Counted from the first letter of the stretch, positions 7,084-18,391 are shown. The stretch: 64,000 nucleotides of DNA from Hahellaceae bacterium (GCA_016744695.1 JADGDV010000006.1:62001-126000); one strand, 5' to 3'. Program-made: numbers and translations. Notes: generated from the sequence alone by a model not told the origin.

Positions 7084-8148
7084 ATGAAAAGCAGTCATTA
7101 TAATGTCTCATATATCTATATGAACATGATGTCTGGCTACCTGTCTCGAAGAGGCCTTAAAAACCTTCAAGATATAGCATCAGGTCTAGATATCTCAATT
7201 GCCGAACGTGGACGAGTGCCTCTTTCGACCATGCTTACGCTTGTAGAGTCCGTTGCAGAGGCGACTCATAACCCTGCCCTCGGTCTGGATATTGGTATTC
7301 AGATGCACCCCTCTGAGTACGGCATTATTTCCCATGCATTCATGAACTGTAATGATTTACGTGAAGTCATGGAGTTAAGCATTCGTTACACTCATCTTAT
7401 CAATGATGCATTTACACTGTGTATTGAAAAACAAGATAAAAACGACATTACTATTGCTCTAATATCCGCAAATAACATGCGAACAATGATTCCTCTGGTT
7501 GAGCTTGAATTTTCATCAATGCTTACCATTACTCGTTTTCTGGCAGGTAATAAACATTCAAACAATGTAAGAATATTAGAGGTGTGCTTTCAACACCCAC
7601 CTCAAACATTGCCTGAGCGTTATGCTGAACACTTTAATTGCCCGGTAAAGTTTAATCAGCCAACTAATTCAATCAGAGTTGCTAGTACTGTATTAAATAC
7701 TAAAGTTTGCTCTCCAGACCCTTATATTTATCGATACTTACTTAAAAAAATTGAAGAGATTGCCGAGCACTTACAAATCAATATCCCCCTAAGTAAGCGG
7801 GTATTTAATTATGTGATTAAACAGCTCCCTGAAGGTATGCCAAGCGTTGCTCAAGCAGCCAGAAAGTTTAATATGAGCCCTAGCACCCTTAAGAAACACT
7901 TAAATCAAGAAGATGCTAACTTCACAGAGATATGCGATACGGTTAGAAAAAACATCGCAGTGAAGATGATTTTAGTGCAGAAAAAATCCCTTAAAGAGAT
8001 TAGCAACCATTTGGGGTTTTCTAACGCTAGCACCTTCAACCGCGCCTTTAAGCGCTGGACAAACATGTCTCCCACTGAGTATCGCCAGAGAGTGATTAGA
8101 AAAGAACAAACTAAAAATAAGCATCATAAAAAAACGGAAGAAGCGTAA
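7084..8148 (+). CDS. AraC family transcription regulator
   Basis: DNA-binding regulator of 354 residues. Residues 15-200 match the arabinose-binding-like sensory domain of OruR/ArgR-type regulators (SEYGIISHAFMNCNDLREVMEL). Residues 235-335 hold the two helix-turn-helix units of AraC proteins (PSVAQAARKFNMSPSTLKKH and LKEISNHLGFSNASTFNRAF) followed by the usual WTNMSPTEYR. The C-terminus is very basic (KNKHHKK). The ATG at 7084 is preceded by CAAGGT. The neighbours are unrelated and no target operon adjoins, so the ligand and regulon are unknown. A strong bidirectional terminator separates it from icd. Confidence 0.88.
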   Translation: MKSSHYNVSYIYMNMMSGYLSRRGLKNLQDIASGLDISIAERGRVPLSTMLTLVESVAEATHNPALGLDIGIQMHPSEYGIISHAFMNCNDLREVMELSIRYTHLINDAFTLCIEKQDKNDITIALISANNMRTMIPLVELEFSSMLTITRFLAGNKHSNNVRILEVCFQHPPQTLPERYAEHFNCPVKFNQPTNSIRVASTVLNTKVCSPDPYIYRYLLKKIEEIAEHLQINIPLSKRVFNYVIKQLPEGMPSVAQAARKFNMSPSTLKKHLNQEDANFTEICDTVRKNIAVKMILVQKKSLKEISNHLGFSNASTFNRAFKRWTNMSPTEYRQRVIRKEQTKNKHHKKTEEA

Positions 8149-8160
8149 GCAGCACAAAAA

Positions 8161-8193
8161 AAAAGCCCAGATCATAACTGCTCTGGGCTTTTT
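8161..8193. terminator. Bidirectional rho-independent terminator
   Basis: Perfect 11-bp stem AAAAGCCCAGA (8161-8171) / TCTGGGCTTTT (8182-8192) with a 10-base loop, flanked by A-runs and T-runs. It ends both the AraC gene (plus) and icd (minus). Confidence 0.9.
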
Positions 8194-8228
8194 AATTTAA
8201 CTACTAAGTCATATCTGGAACGTGATAT

Positions 8229-10595
<2,367 letters not shown>

Positions 10596-10719
10596 TTAAA
10601 AGGCTTAAAACATATTAGCCATTAGTATAGTCGGTATTTTATTTAAGTCTTATTACAGGTTTAAATACCGAGTACTTCTTTTAGTTTATTCGCTATTTCC
10701 CCCCGAAAATCATCTGTTT

Positions 10720-10733
10720 TTGATAAAGGTCAA
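10720..10733. promoter_or_regulatory. Fnr/Anr-like site upstream of feoA
   Basis: TTGAT-AAAG-GTCAA differs from the Fnr consensus TTGAT-N4-ATCAA at one position. It lies about 30 bases upstream of the Fur-like site. Anaerobic activation of feo by Fnr is known in enterobacteria, and this placement is compatible with it. Confidence 0.55.
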
Positions 10734-10762
10734 AGAGAAACACCTGTATAAAAGTTAATCTT

Positions 10763-10781
10763 AATGATAATATTTCTCATT
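10763..10781. promoter_or_regulatory. Fur box upstream of feoA
   Basis: The 19-base sequence has palindromic arms AATGA/TCATT and contains the GATAAT core of the consensus GATAATGATAATCATTATC. It begins 47 bases before the feoA start and overlaps the likely promoter, so iron-loaded Fur should repress feoAB. Confidence 0.65.
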
Positions 10782-10809
10782 CGTATCAATTTGTGTAGCT
10801 AAACGTCCT

Positions 10810-11061
10810 ATGAAGACAGCAACGAACACTTGTACATTAAACAAACTCACGGCTCAGCAAAAAGCCCATGTTATTAATGTAAACAGCAAGAGCCTTGAAG
10901 TACAAGGACGACTATTAACGCTAGGGCTTTACCCTGGTGTTCAAATTGAGGTACTACGCCGTGCGCCTCTTGGTGATCCTTTACAAGTGAGGTCTGGTTC
11001 AACCTTATTAAGTATCCGCCTGCATGAAGCAGAAGAAATAGACGTCGAGGTGGTCGCTTAA
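10810..11061 (+). CDS. feoA: Ferrous iron transport protein FeoA
   Basis: Small SH3-like cytosolic protein of 83 residues that modulates the FeoB transporter. Family features are the basic L-T-L-G-L-Y-P-G turn (residues 36-43), the PLGDPLQVR segment and the C-terminal LRLHEAE-like IRLHEAEEIDVE. It ends two bases before feoB, so both are co-transcribed. No feoC follows. The start at 10810 has only a weak ribosome site, but the next Met codon is far downstream and upstream in-frame starts are absent. Confidence 0.9.
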   Translation: MKTATNTCTLNKLTAQQKAHVINVNSKSLEVQGRLLTLGLYPGVQIEVLRRAPLGDPLQVRSGSTLLSIRLHEAEEIDVEVVA

Positions 11062-11063
11062 AT

Positions 11064-13223
11064 ATGTCAACACTAAAAACCCCCACTATAGCCCTTATTG
11101 GCAACCCAAATAGCGGTAAAACAACCCTGTTCAATAATCTTACAGGCGCGCACCAGAAGGTAGGAAACTGGCCTGGAGTAACCGTAGAGAAAAAAACAGG
11201 TCGTATTCACCTAGATCACGACACCAGCAATCAAATTGATAACGTTGGTAACTTAGTCGATTTACCTGGCATATATTCACTAGAACAAGACTTTCAAGGA
11301 CTCGATGAGAAAATTGCTCGCTCATTCTTGGAAAATGAGTCCGTCGATTTAATTATCAATATAATCGATACCAGCAACCTTAACCGCAATCTTGTTCTAA
11401 CAGAACAATTGCTAGAGCTTAATAAGCCAATGATCGTTGTGCTGAACATGCAAGACGTTGCAGAGCAGCAAGGCATAAAAGTAGATGCTCAGACTCTAGA
11501 AGCACGCTTAGGTATACCGGTTGTTAATACCACCGCCTCACAAAAAATAGGCATGGAACATTTACAAGTTCACCTACTACAGCAGCTAGACCCAAAATCT
11601 CAACAGGTAGCACCTAGTAAAATAGAAGACTTATCAAACGATACCACCAGCGCCAAAATCATTCAGCGCTACAAGCAAGTTGAAAGACTAACTAATGGTG
11701 TTGTGATAACTGACACCCAATCCGTCCCCATTACGGAGAAGATTGATCGCTGGGCGCTCAATAAGTGGCTGGGGATTCCCATATTCTTATTCCTAATGTA
11801 CTTGCTGTTTACAATAGCGATTAATGTGGGTGCCGTATTTATTGATTTCTTTGATATTTTATTTAATGCCGCATTGGTTGACGGAACCACGTGGGTATTA
11901 CAACAAATACACACACCAGAGCTACTAATTACTTTATTAGCTAATGGCATTGGTGGCGGGATAACCTTGGTCGCGACCTTTATTCCTGTTATTGGGTTTC
12001 TATACCTTGGACTCTCCGTACTTGAAGACTCCGGCTATATGTCTCGTGCGGCCTTCGTGGTTGATCGTCTAATGGCCAAGCTAGGGTTACCGGGTAATGC
12101 CTTTGTCCCCCTCATCGTGGGCTTCGGCTGCAATGTACCTTCGGTAATGGCAGCAAGAAGCTTAGGCCGAGAAAGCGATCGCTTAATGACCATCGCCATG
12201 TCACCCTTTATGTCTTGTGGTGCAAGGCTGACCGTATACGCCCTATTTGCTGCGGCGATGTTTCCAGAGCAAGGTCAAAACGTCGTTTTTGGTTTATATA
12301 TTATGGGTATTGTAATGGCTGTACTCACCGGCTATGTATTCCGAAAGCAGATCTTCCCTCAGGAAATGACACCCTCATTTCAAGAAATGCCAGCCTATCA
12401 CCGTCCATTGTTACGAAACATCCTCATTACGACATGGTTTCGTTTACGCGGTTTCGTTGTTAAAGCGGGCAAGGCTATTGTGACTGTCATTGTTGCTTTA
12501 AGCTTTCTTAACTCCTTTGGTACTGATGGCAGCTTTGGTAATGAAGGGTCAAAAAACTCAGTACTTAGTGTAATAGGAAAAAGCATCACTCCGGCCTTCG
12601 CGCCCATCGGTATTGCAGAAGATAACTGGCCTGCCACGGTTGGTTTGTTTACGGGTATGTTTGCTAAAGAAGCTATCGTGGGTACGCTTGACGCCCTCTA
12701 CACAGAAACACAAGAAGAAGAGAGCGAAGGCGCACCCGATTTAATCGCAGCCACGGTTGATGCATTTAGTTCTATCGGTACTAATGCTGCCGACCTGGGA
12801 TCAGCATTAACGGATCCTTTAGGGATTGTTATAGGAGATGTGAGCGATAAGGCGGCTATTGCAAATGAGCAGGAGGTTGAATTAGCCACCCTAAGCAACA
12901 TGGCCAAATTATTTGTAACACCCTTTGCAGCCTTTACCTATTTGGTATTTATTCTTTTATATGCACCCTGTGTAGCAGTGGTTGGCGCTATGGTTAGAGA
13001 GTCTGGCTGGAAGTGGGCAGGGCTCGTATTTACCTGGTCTACGACCCTTGCCTACTTTGTTTCATCCACTATTTATCAAATAGGCACCTTTAGTGAGCAC
13101 CCACTCTTTTCAATACTATTTATTCTATCTAGTAGTGCTGTAATGGGCTTATTTATTCTTAATTTAAAGAAGGTGGGCAGCAAGGCTATACAAGAAAACC
13201 TTATTCCTGTGGTACAGGTGTAA
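11064..13223 (+). CDS. feoB: Ferrous iron transporter FeoB
   Basis: Inner-membrane Fe2+ uptake protein of 719 residues. The N-terminal G-domain has the P-loop GNPNSGKT (13-20), G3 DLPG in LVDLPGIYSL, and the NMQD motif. A linker leads to a polytopic membrane domain with the two Gate regions (GFGCNVPSVMAARSL and the later FAKEAIVGTL). The protein is somewhat shorter than E. coli FeoB (773). A GAGGTGG ribosome site sits inside the end of feoA. Control should follow the Fur- and Fnr-like sites upstream of feoA. The next gene, a LysR regulator, is convergent. Confidence 0.95.
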   Translation: MSTLKTPTIALIGNPNSGKTTLFNNLTGAHQKVGNWPGVTVEKKTGRIHLDHDTSNQIDNVGNLVDLPGIYSLEQDFQGLDEKIARSFLENESVDLIINIIDTSNLNRNLVLTEQLLELNKPMIVVLNMQDVAEQQGIKVDAQTLEARLGIPVVNTTASQKIGMEHLQVHLLQQLDPKSQQVAPSKIEDLSNDTTSAKIIQRYKQVERLTNGVVITDTQSVPITEKIDRWALNKWLGIPIFLFLMYLLFTIAINVGAVFIDFFDILFNAALVDGTTWVLQQIHTPELLITLLANGIGGGITLVATFIPVIGFLYLGLSVLEDSGYMSRAAFVVDRLMAKLGLPGNAFVPLIVGFGCNVPSVMAARSLGRESDRLMTIAMSPFMSCGARLTVYALFAAAMFPEQGQNVVFGLYIMGIVMAVLTGYVFRKQIFPQEMTPSFQEMPAYHRPLLRNILITTWFRLRGFVVKAGKAIVTVIVALSFLNSFGTDGSFGNEGSKNSVLSVIGKSITPAFAPIGIAEDNWPATVGLFTGMFAKEAIVGTLDALYTETQEEESEGAPDLIAATVDAFSSIGTNAADLGSALTDPLGIVIGDVSDKAAIANEQEVELATLSNMAKLFVTPFAAFTYLVFILLYAPCVAVVGAMVRESGWKWAGLVFTWSTTLAYFVSSTIYQIGTFSEHPLFSILFILSSSAVMGLFILNLKKVGSKAIQENLIPVVQV

Positions 13224-13244
13224 GGTTTACATTTCGTTTTAAAG

Positions 13245-14138
13245 TCACAGCCCTGCACTAAACTGCTGAGTAATTTTTTCTGCCAGCGCTTTACAAGCAG
13301 GGCCGGTATTTTCCATCGCCGATAGAATAAGATAAGTAGGCAGTGTTTTTCTAGCATCCATAATTAAAGGAATTTGCTTTAACTCTCCCGACGTTAACTC
13401 ATCCTTAATCATATGCTTTGGTATGAATGCAAAGCCTAACCCACGCTTCACTATTTTAATGGAAGTAGCACTATTGGTCACCGTCCATCGCTGCTCTGAC
13501 CCTAACCAGCCCGCATCTTGCTGCCGCTTGATGCCCGTATCTTTAAATACCACTTGACGATGCTGACGTAACTCGGGCTCTGTTACCCCCTCTTTTAAAG
13601 CTAAAAGTGGATGATTAGGGTGAGCCACAGGTAGCATTTCAACCAAGCCGATGGGTTTACCTAAAAAACCAGGCGGCACTTTGGGAGAAAGCACAATATC
13701 AGCACGGCGCTCTAATAAGGCCTCATCTGTGCCTGACAATGTGGTTTCAAGAATAACAATGCGAGTAGAAGGCGACTCTTTAGAAAACTCAGCCAAGGCA
13801 CGCAGTAAAGGATCAAGGTCTACCAACAAATCAGCTGCGACCGTCACCTCAGGCTCCCAGCCCCTGGCTAAAAGCTGGGCAGATAGTTCCACATTACCCG
13901 CCTCCCTCAACAGATTACTGGCTTGTCGATAAAGTACTTTTCCTGCATCTGTTAATACCGCCTTTCGACCTTCCTGCTCCAATACAGGGGTCGGCAAGAG
14001 CTCTTCCATTTTACTAATTGTGTAACTAACACTTGATTGACTCTTATTCAGAGCCTCCGCCGCTCTGGCAAAAGAACCTTCATCAACAACGGCCTTAAAA
14101 GCAGCCCACTGTTCAAGGGATATTCTTGGGGTTTTCAT
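13245..14138 (-). CDS. LysR family transcription regulator
   Basis: Regulator of 297 residues. The N-terminal winged helix (FKAVVDEGSFARAAEALNKSQSSVSYTISKME) is typical of LysR proteins, followed by a PBP-like effector domain from about residue 90. It is divergent from azoR across 121 bases that contain a perfect inverted repeat (14193-14212), the usual architecture for a LysR protein controlling its neighbour. The effector is unknown; for azoR a quinone, azo or electrophile signal would be a reasonable guess. Confidence 0.9.
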   Translation of the reverse strand: MKTPRISLEQWAAFKAVVDEGSFARAAEALNKSQSSVSYTISKMEELLPTPVLEQEGRKAVLTDAGKVLYRQASNLLREAGNVELSAQLLARGWEPEVTVAADLLVDLDPLLRALAEFSKESPSTRIVILETTLSGTDEALLERRADIVLSPKVPPGFLGKPIGLVEMLPVAHPNHPLLALKEGVTEPELRQHRQVVFKDTGIKRQQDAGWLGSEQRWTVTNSATSIKIVKRGLGFAFIPKHMIKDELTSGELKQIPLIMDARKTLPTYLILSAMENTGPACKALAEKITQQFSAGL

Positions 14139-14192
14139 AATAGAACCTAATTATATCGAATATACTGATCATATTAACCTATATTTAACATA

Positions 14193-14212
14193 ATTCAATC
14201 TACAAATTGAAT
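14193..14212. promoter_or_regulatory. LysR-type operator between lysR and azoR
   Basis: ATTCAAT (14193-14199) and ATTGAAT (14206-14212) form a perfect 7-bp inverted repeat with six bases between. The element contains the T-N11-A core of LysR boxes and lies centrally between the divergent genes. Confidence 0.6.
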
Positions 14213-14259
14213 ATATAATAATTTCATATTAAGAAAACAGCACTTACAGGAGATTCAAA

Positions 14260-14877
14260 ATGACCACACTACTTCGACTTGATACCAGCCTTTTCTCTGA
14301 AAACGGCGTATCTACCCAGCTTTCAGAAGAGCTAGTATCTAAGCTAAGAGAAGAGAACACTGAATTAAAAGTGATTCATAGAAACTTTGCAGAACAAGCG
14401 GTTCCTCACCTAGATGGCGAATGGTTACAGGCACTAATGACACCCACTGAAAAGCGTAGTGAAAGCCAACATTCAAAAGTAAATTATTCAGACCAGTTAA
14501 TCGCAGAGTTACAAGAAGCAGATACCTTGGTTATTGGTCTACCCATGTATAACTTCAGTATTCCATCTATGCTAAAAGCGTGGTTTGATCATGTTGCCCG
14601 AGCAGGTACTACATTTAAATATACCTCTACGGGTTCTGAAGGTTTGCTTGCTAACAAGAAAGTATTTTTAGTGACGACTCGAGGTGGCATTCATAAAGAT
14701 CAAGCAAGTGATACCCAAATGCCTTTTGTTAAAACATTCCTTGGTTTTCTTGGCCTAAACAACATCGACGTTATTTATGCTGAAGGACTAAACATGGGGG
14801 ATGATATGAGAAGCAAGGCTATCGAATCTGCCAAGGAAACGATCAATACTCTCACTTCAGCAACAGCCACAGCGTAG
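14260..14877 (+). CDS. azoR: FMN-dependent NADH:quinone/azo reductase AzoR
   Basis: Flavodoxin-fold oxidoreductase of 205 residues that reduces quinones and azo compounds by two-electron transfer from NADH, using FMN. Recognisable parts are the N-terminal LLRLDTSLFSENGVSTQL phosphate-binding region, the GLPMYNFSIPSMLKAWFDHVARAG motif and TTRGG in the C-terminal half. The ATG at 14260 is preceded by AGGAG. The last 26 bases overlap the end of the opposite-strand kinase gene. The adjacent LysR gene is the likely regulator. Confidence 0.9.
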   Translation: MTTLLRLDTSLFSENGVSTQLSEELVSKLREENTELKVIHRNFAEQAVPHLDGEWLQALMTPTEKRSESQHSKVNYSDQLIAELQEADTLVIGLPMYNFSIPSMLKAWFDHVARAGTTFKYTSTGSEGLLANKKVFLVTTRGGIHKDQASDTQMPFVKTFLGFLGLNNIDVIYAEGLNMGDDMRSKAIESAKETINTLTSATATA

Positions 14878-16579
14878 TCAATTGCCCTACAAGCATTATG
14901 CCACTAGTTATTTGCCAGAATAGCAATGGATTGCGTTCAAGCAGTGGCTGGCTACCCTGTTGTATCAAGTCTTTATTTGGGTGGCGAAGGTCATAAATAA
15001 ACTCAGACAAGGTGTTATGGCGCAGTTGCGGTGAAATACTTAATGCCTTCTTTAAAGCCCCATCCATCCAAACAGGCACCATAGGGTTATAGTGATATGC
15101 AGGCTTATACTTCAGTCTAGAAAAATCTTGGGCGGTATAACAAGATTCGAACGAATCACCAAACGGTAAATGCCCTGTTAATAGCTCATAAGTAATCATT
15201 GCCACTGAAAATAAATCGGAGGTAACACTACCAGCCTGCTGAATTTTGTACTCCGGCGCAGCATAAGTGGCCGTACCTAAAATAGTTTCTCGATCAAATG
15301 GAACCGCTATTTCATCAACACCTGCCACCAAGCATGAGCCAAAATCAATCAGCTTGACCTTGCCTTCCTTCGTTATGACAATATTATCCGGCTTAAGATC
15401 TTGGTGCAGTGTTTCTTTTCGATGCAAAGCCCTAACACCTTTCGTAACCTGCTCAACGATGTTAAGCACTTGCTCTATATCTCGCTTGTCTTCCTGGCCA
15501 ATCCAGTCTTCCAGTGTTTCACCTTCAACATATTCACAAAGGTAGTAGAGAAACTGTCGTTTACGCCCATCCGCAGGAACTTTCACTACATTAGAGCTAT
15601 CTATCCGACGTCCAATCCACTCCTCCATAATAAAGCGTTCTATATAAGCGGGGTCATCTTCAAAATTGATTGAAGGTGTTTTCATCGCCCATTTTTGGCC
15701 TGTTTCAGCTTCTTCAACCACATACAGCTGACTACGGTTACTGGAATGTATTTCACTTAATACTCGATAACCATCAATAACCATACCTTTCTCAAGAAAA
15801 GGAGGGAAAGGTAAATCATTTAACTTAGTATATACATCAGAGGAACTGGCATCAGGTAGCTGATCAATACGTACAAGCTGACAACTCAAATTGTCATCAC
15901 TGCCTCTCTCTTTTGCTATGTCTATTAATTTTAGGCACGCTGCATCAAAGTCAGATTCTGAGCGTTGTAATACGTCTTTAATCATCTTATCTGGAATAAA
16001 ATCATGTATTCCATCAGTGCTTAAAAAGAATAAGTCGCCCTCCTCTACTGATTCAGTAAGGTAATCAACATCTAGCCTAATATCCATTCCCATCGCACGG
16101 GTGAGGTATGTTTTATCTTTGCTTACATAAGCACTATGATCTTGAGTTAACTGTTCAAAATCCCGCCCCCTCAAACGGTATATGCGGCTATCGCCAATAT
16201 GAAAAAGATGAGCCGTTCGAGACTTAACGATTAAAATAGATAATGTACTAATATACCCACGGTGAGCATCAATGAAGCGCTGCCCTTGTCCATATAACCA
16301 ACGATTAAGTGCCGTTAGTACTTTTTGGGAAGAGGTTTTTACCGTCCATGAATCTGGTGTTGAATAATAATCACTAATGAAGTTCTTTACGCAGGTTTCA
16401 CTTGCTTCTTTACCCGCTTCAGCACTGCTTACACCATCAGCAATAACAGCCACCATGCCTTTAATGGTTAACGCAGGATCTTCTGGCATCATAATACCAA
16501 GACAGTCTTCATTCTGCGCCTTAGGGCCTTTGTCCGTAGACTGCCCTATGGTGGTATTTAATCGGCTGCTCAAGTGCAT
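14852..16579 (-). CDS. PP2C phosphatase - Ser/Thr kinase fusion with C-terminal membrane anchor
   Basis: Bifunctional signalling protein of 575 residues. Residues 1-240 are a PP2C-type phosphatase with its metal aspartates (N-E-D near residue 25, ADG at 47-49, GDSRIY, STDGIHD, DDN). From about 260 to 520 runs a Hanks-type kinase with WAMK for ATP, LHQDLKPDN as catalytic loop, IDFGS, and an APE motif in ATYAAPEY. Residues 550-573 form one membrane helix. I prefer the ATG at 16579; a TTG at 16618 is possible but adds a poor leader. Similar fusions sit beside nitrate transporters in Pseudomonas (PA1782-PA1783 region), and here a nitrate transporter lies upstream on the same strand, so a role in regulating nitrate uptake is likely. 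The 3' end overlaps azoR by 26 bases. Confidence 0.9.
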   Translation of the reverse strand: MHLSSRLNTTIGQSTDKGPKAQNEDCLGIMMPEDPALTIKGMVAVIADGVSSAEAGKEASETCVKNFISDYYSTPDSWTVKTSSQKVLTALNRWLYGQGQRFIDAHRGYISTLSILIVKSRTAHLFHIGDSRIYRLRGRDFEQLTQDHSAYVSKDKTYLTRAMGMDIRLDVDYLTESVEEGDLFFLSTDGIHDFIPDKMIKDVLQRSESDFDAACLKLIDIAKERGSDDNLSCQLVRIDQLPDASSSDVYTKLNDLPFPPFLEKGMVIDGYRVLSEIHSSNRSQLYVVEEAETGQKWAMKTPSINFEDDPAYIERFIMEEWIGRRIDSSNVVKVPADGRKRQFLYYLCEYVEGETLEDWIGQEDKRDIEQVLNIVEQVTKGVRALHRKETLHQDLKPDNIVITKEGKVKLIDFGSCLVAGVDEIAVPFDRETILGTATYAAPEYKIQQAGSVTSDLFSVAMITYELLTGHLPFGDSFESCYTAQDFSRLKYKPAYHYNPMVPVWMDGALKKALSISPQLRHNTLSEFIYDLRHPNKDLIQQGSQPLLERNPLLFWQITSGIMLVGQLTTLWLLLK

Positions 16580-16806
16580 AAAGAAAAACGCCTCGATATT
16601 GTTATGCTTATATTTCAACTATCAATAAGTAAGTAGCAGTTTGCAATAACAAGGTCAGAAATGCACTCATCTATAATAAATAGTTTATGCGACGCTAAAG
16701 CTCTGCAACAAATATTTGCCCCAAAAAGATAGTAATTAACAAACATCATCACTACCTACTTATAGCTAGCATTGATTATTTATAAAAAACATCTAAATCA
16801 CCTACA

Positions 16807-16821
16807 GCACTATACCTGTGC
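16807..16821. promoter_or_regulatory. NtrC-like dyad upstream of kinase/phosphatase gene
   Basis: GCAC (16807-16810), seven bases, GTGC (16818-16821): the same geometry as the dyad at 3503-3519 and as NtrC sites. It lies about 230 bases upstream of the kinase start, between that gene and the transporter terminator. Confidence 0.4.
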
Positions 16822-16856
16822 GCAATAATTTTTTAACAGCACCAAACAAGAGCAAT

Positions 16857-16887
16857 AAAAAAGGCATTGATCATTATGATCAAAGCC
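16857..16887 (-). terminator. Rho-independent terminator of the nitrate transporter gene
   Basis: On the minus strand a hairpin with arms GGC-TTGATCAT and ATGATCAA-GCC (plus coordinates 16863-16887, one internal mismatch) is followed by six T residues (A-run 16857-16862 on plus). It lies 28 bases after the transporter stop. Confidence 0.85.
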
Positions 16888-16915
16888 CCTTCGAATAACT
16901 CAAATCTGTTTCAAT

Positions 16916-18391
16916 CTACTTACCTACCTCAATCAACTCAACCGTCCCATCAGGGAGAATCTCTGCTATCTGTCCTTTTGGCTCATCAAGAAACACGCTA
17001 ATAAGCGCAAAAACAATAGCGCAAGAAACCGCAATAACGGTAAAGAAGGTTAAGGCATCAAAGAGTGAGTAAATTAACAAAAAGCTAGCAGCCCCCACAT
17101 TACCATAAGCGCCTGTCATGCCTGCTATCTGCCCCGTTAAACGACGCTTAATCGTTGGAACCACGCCAAATGTGGCACCTGCGCCTGCCTGAACAAAGAA
17201 AGAACAAAACACCACAATCACCATAGTAAAGCCAATGCTCCAGTCAGAGTTAATGAGTGTCATGCCAGCATAACCCACACAGGAGCCTGCAACGGTAATA
17301 AGTAATGAACGCTTACGCCCAACCTTATCACTAATATAACCACCACCAGGGCGGGCAACGAGGTTCATAGCCATAAAGGTAGAAGCCATAGCCGCAGCCA
17401 TTCCAATTGAGACCGCAAATGTATCGATAAAGTACAGAGGTAACATTGAAACCACCGCAACCTCTGAACCAAAAGTCACCATATAAGCTAAGTTAAGAAT
17501 CGCGACTTGCTTGAATTTGTAGCGATGAAGTTCAGGTATTTCTGTACGCAAATTATCTCGGTTAACACGCTGGATCTGAACAATTTGGTAACAATACCAA
17601 ACTGCAAGCCCAAGCCATATCATCTGAGCAACGCTTTCAGATAGCAGCCCTACGCCTGCCGGAGACAACCTCCACGTAATAACCCCCATAGCTAAAAACA
17701 TAGGCGCGCACATAATAATATACAGGTAGAAATCACCTTTGCTAGTCACTTCCATAGGGCCTAATTTTTTCGGGGAGAAATAAGTAGAGCCCTTGGGTGT
17801 ATTTCGCACTTTTATGTAAAAGAAGACTGCATAGAGAATCGACACAAACCCAGCAGAGCCAGCGGCTGATCTCCAGCCATCTTCACCACCGAAAAAAGCG
17901 GCTAAAGCAGGCAGAATAAAACCAGCGGCGGCCGCGCCAAAGTTGCCCCACCCGCCATAAATACCTTGCGCGGTACCCGCTTGCTTAGCAGGAAACCATT
18001 CCGTGATTAAGCGAATACCAATTACAAACCCTGCACCCGCAAAGCCTAATAAGAACCTAAACGCCGCGAGTTGCTCATAAGATTGAGCCATTGCAAAGCC
18101 AATACAGAAAAGGCCTGAGACAACGAGCAGGACGCTGAACATCAAACGTGGGCCAAACTTATCAACCAGCATACCCACTAAAGTGCGAGAAGGTATCGTT
18201 AATGCCACATTAAGAAACAGCAAGGCCTTGGTTTCAGCGGTAGACAAGCCAAAGGTTGCCTGAATAAGTGGCATTAGCGAAGAATGACTAAACCACATAA
18301 AGAAGGTTATAAAAAACGCCACCCATGAAAGGTGTAACGTTACGGTTTTTTTATCCGAGAAATTAAAAACGTTTAACTTATCAGCAGACAT
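16916..18391 (-). CDS. MFS nitrate/nitrite transporter (NNP family)
   Basis: Inner-membrane carrier of 491 residues with about 12 predicted helices. The nitrate-nitrite porter signature is present: AFFITFFMWFSHSSLMPLI in helix 1, R in AFRFLLGFAGAGFVIGIRL, GWGNFGAAAAGF, and GAYGNVGAA in the second half. It resembles NasA/NarK-type transporters that supply nitrate for assimilation. The ATG at 18391 has AGGAG upstream. A -24/-12 sigma-54 promoter with correct spacing lies about 45 bases before it, pointing to nitrogen control. The downstream kinase/phosphatase is a conserved neighbour in Pseudomonas. No nirBD lies within the window. Confidence 0.92.
   Translation of the reverse strand: MSADKLNVFNFSDKKTVTLHLSWVAFFITFFMWFSHSSLMPLIQATFGLSTAETKALLFLNVALTIPSRTLVGMLVDKFGPRLMFSVLLVVSGLFCIGFAMAQSYEQLAAFRFLLGFAGAGFVIGIRLITEWFPAKQAGTAQGIYGGWGNFGAAAAGFILPALAAFFGGEDGWRSAAGSAGFVSILYAVFFYIKVRNTPKGSTYFSPKKLGPMEVTSKGDFYLYIIMCAPMFLAMGVITWRLSPAGVGLLSESVAQMIWLGLAVWYCYQIVQIQRVNRDNLRTEIPELHRYKFKQVAILNLAYMVTFGSEVAVVSMLPLYFIDTFAVSIGMAAAMASTFMAMNLVARPGGGYISDKVGRKRSLLITVAGSCVGYAGMTLINSDWSIGFTMVIVVFCSFFVQAGAGATFGVVPTIKRRLTGQIAGMTGAYGNVGAASFLLIYSLFDALTFFTVIAVSCAIVFALISVFLDEPKGQIAEILPDGTVELIEVGK

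Larger units (their letters stand above)
16580..16915. other. Intergenic region between nitrate transporter and kinase/phosphatase
   Basis: A gap of 336 bases with no supported gene. It holds the transporter terminator (16857-16887), an NtrC-like dyad (16807-16821) and presumably the kinase promoter. I could not find a sigma-54 element with correct spacing in front of the kinase gene. Confidence 0.6.

Noticed and set aside
10874-13357. Minus-strand frames opposite feoAB (for example 11669-11950 and 13076-13357)
   Set aside because: They are antisense to clearly conserved feoA, feoB or lysR codons and lack family features.
16620-16720. Sigma-54 promoter for the kinase gene
   Set aside because: A TTGGGGC...TTGC stretch exists but the spacing between GG and GC is wrong by about three bases.
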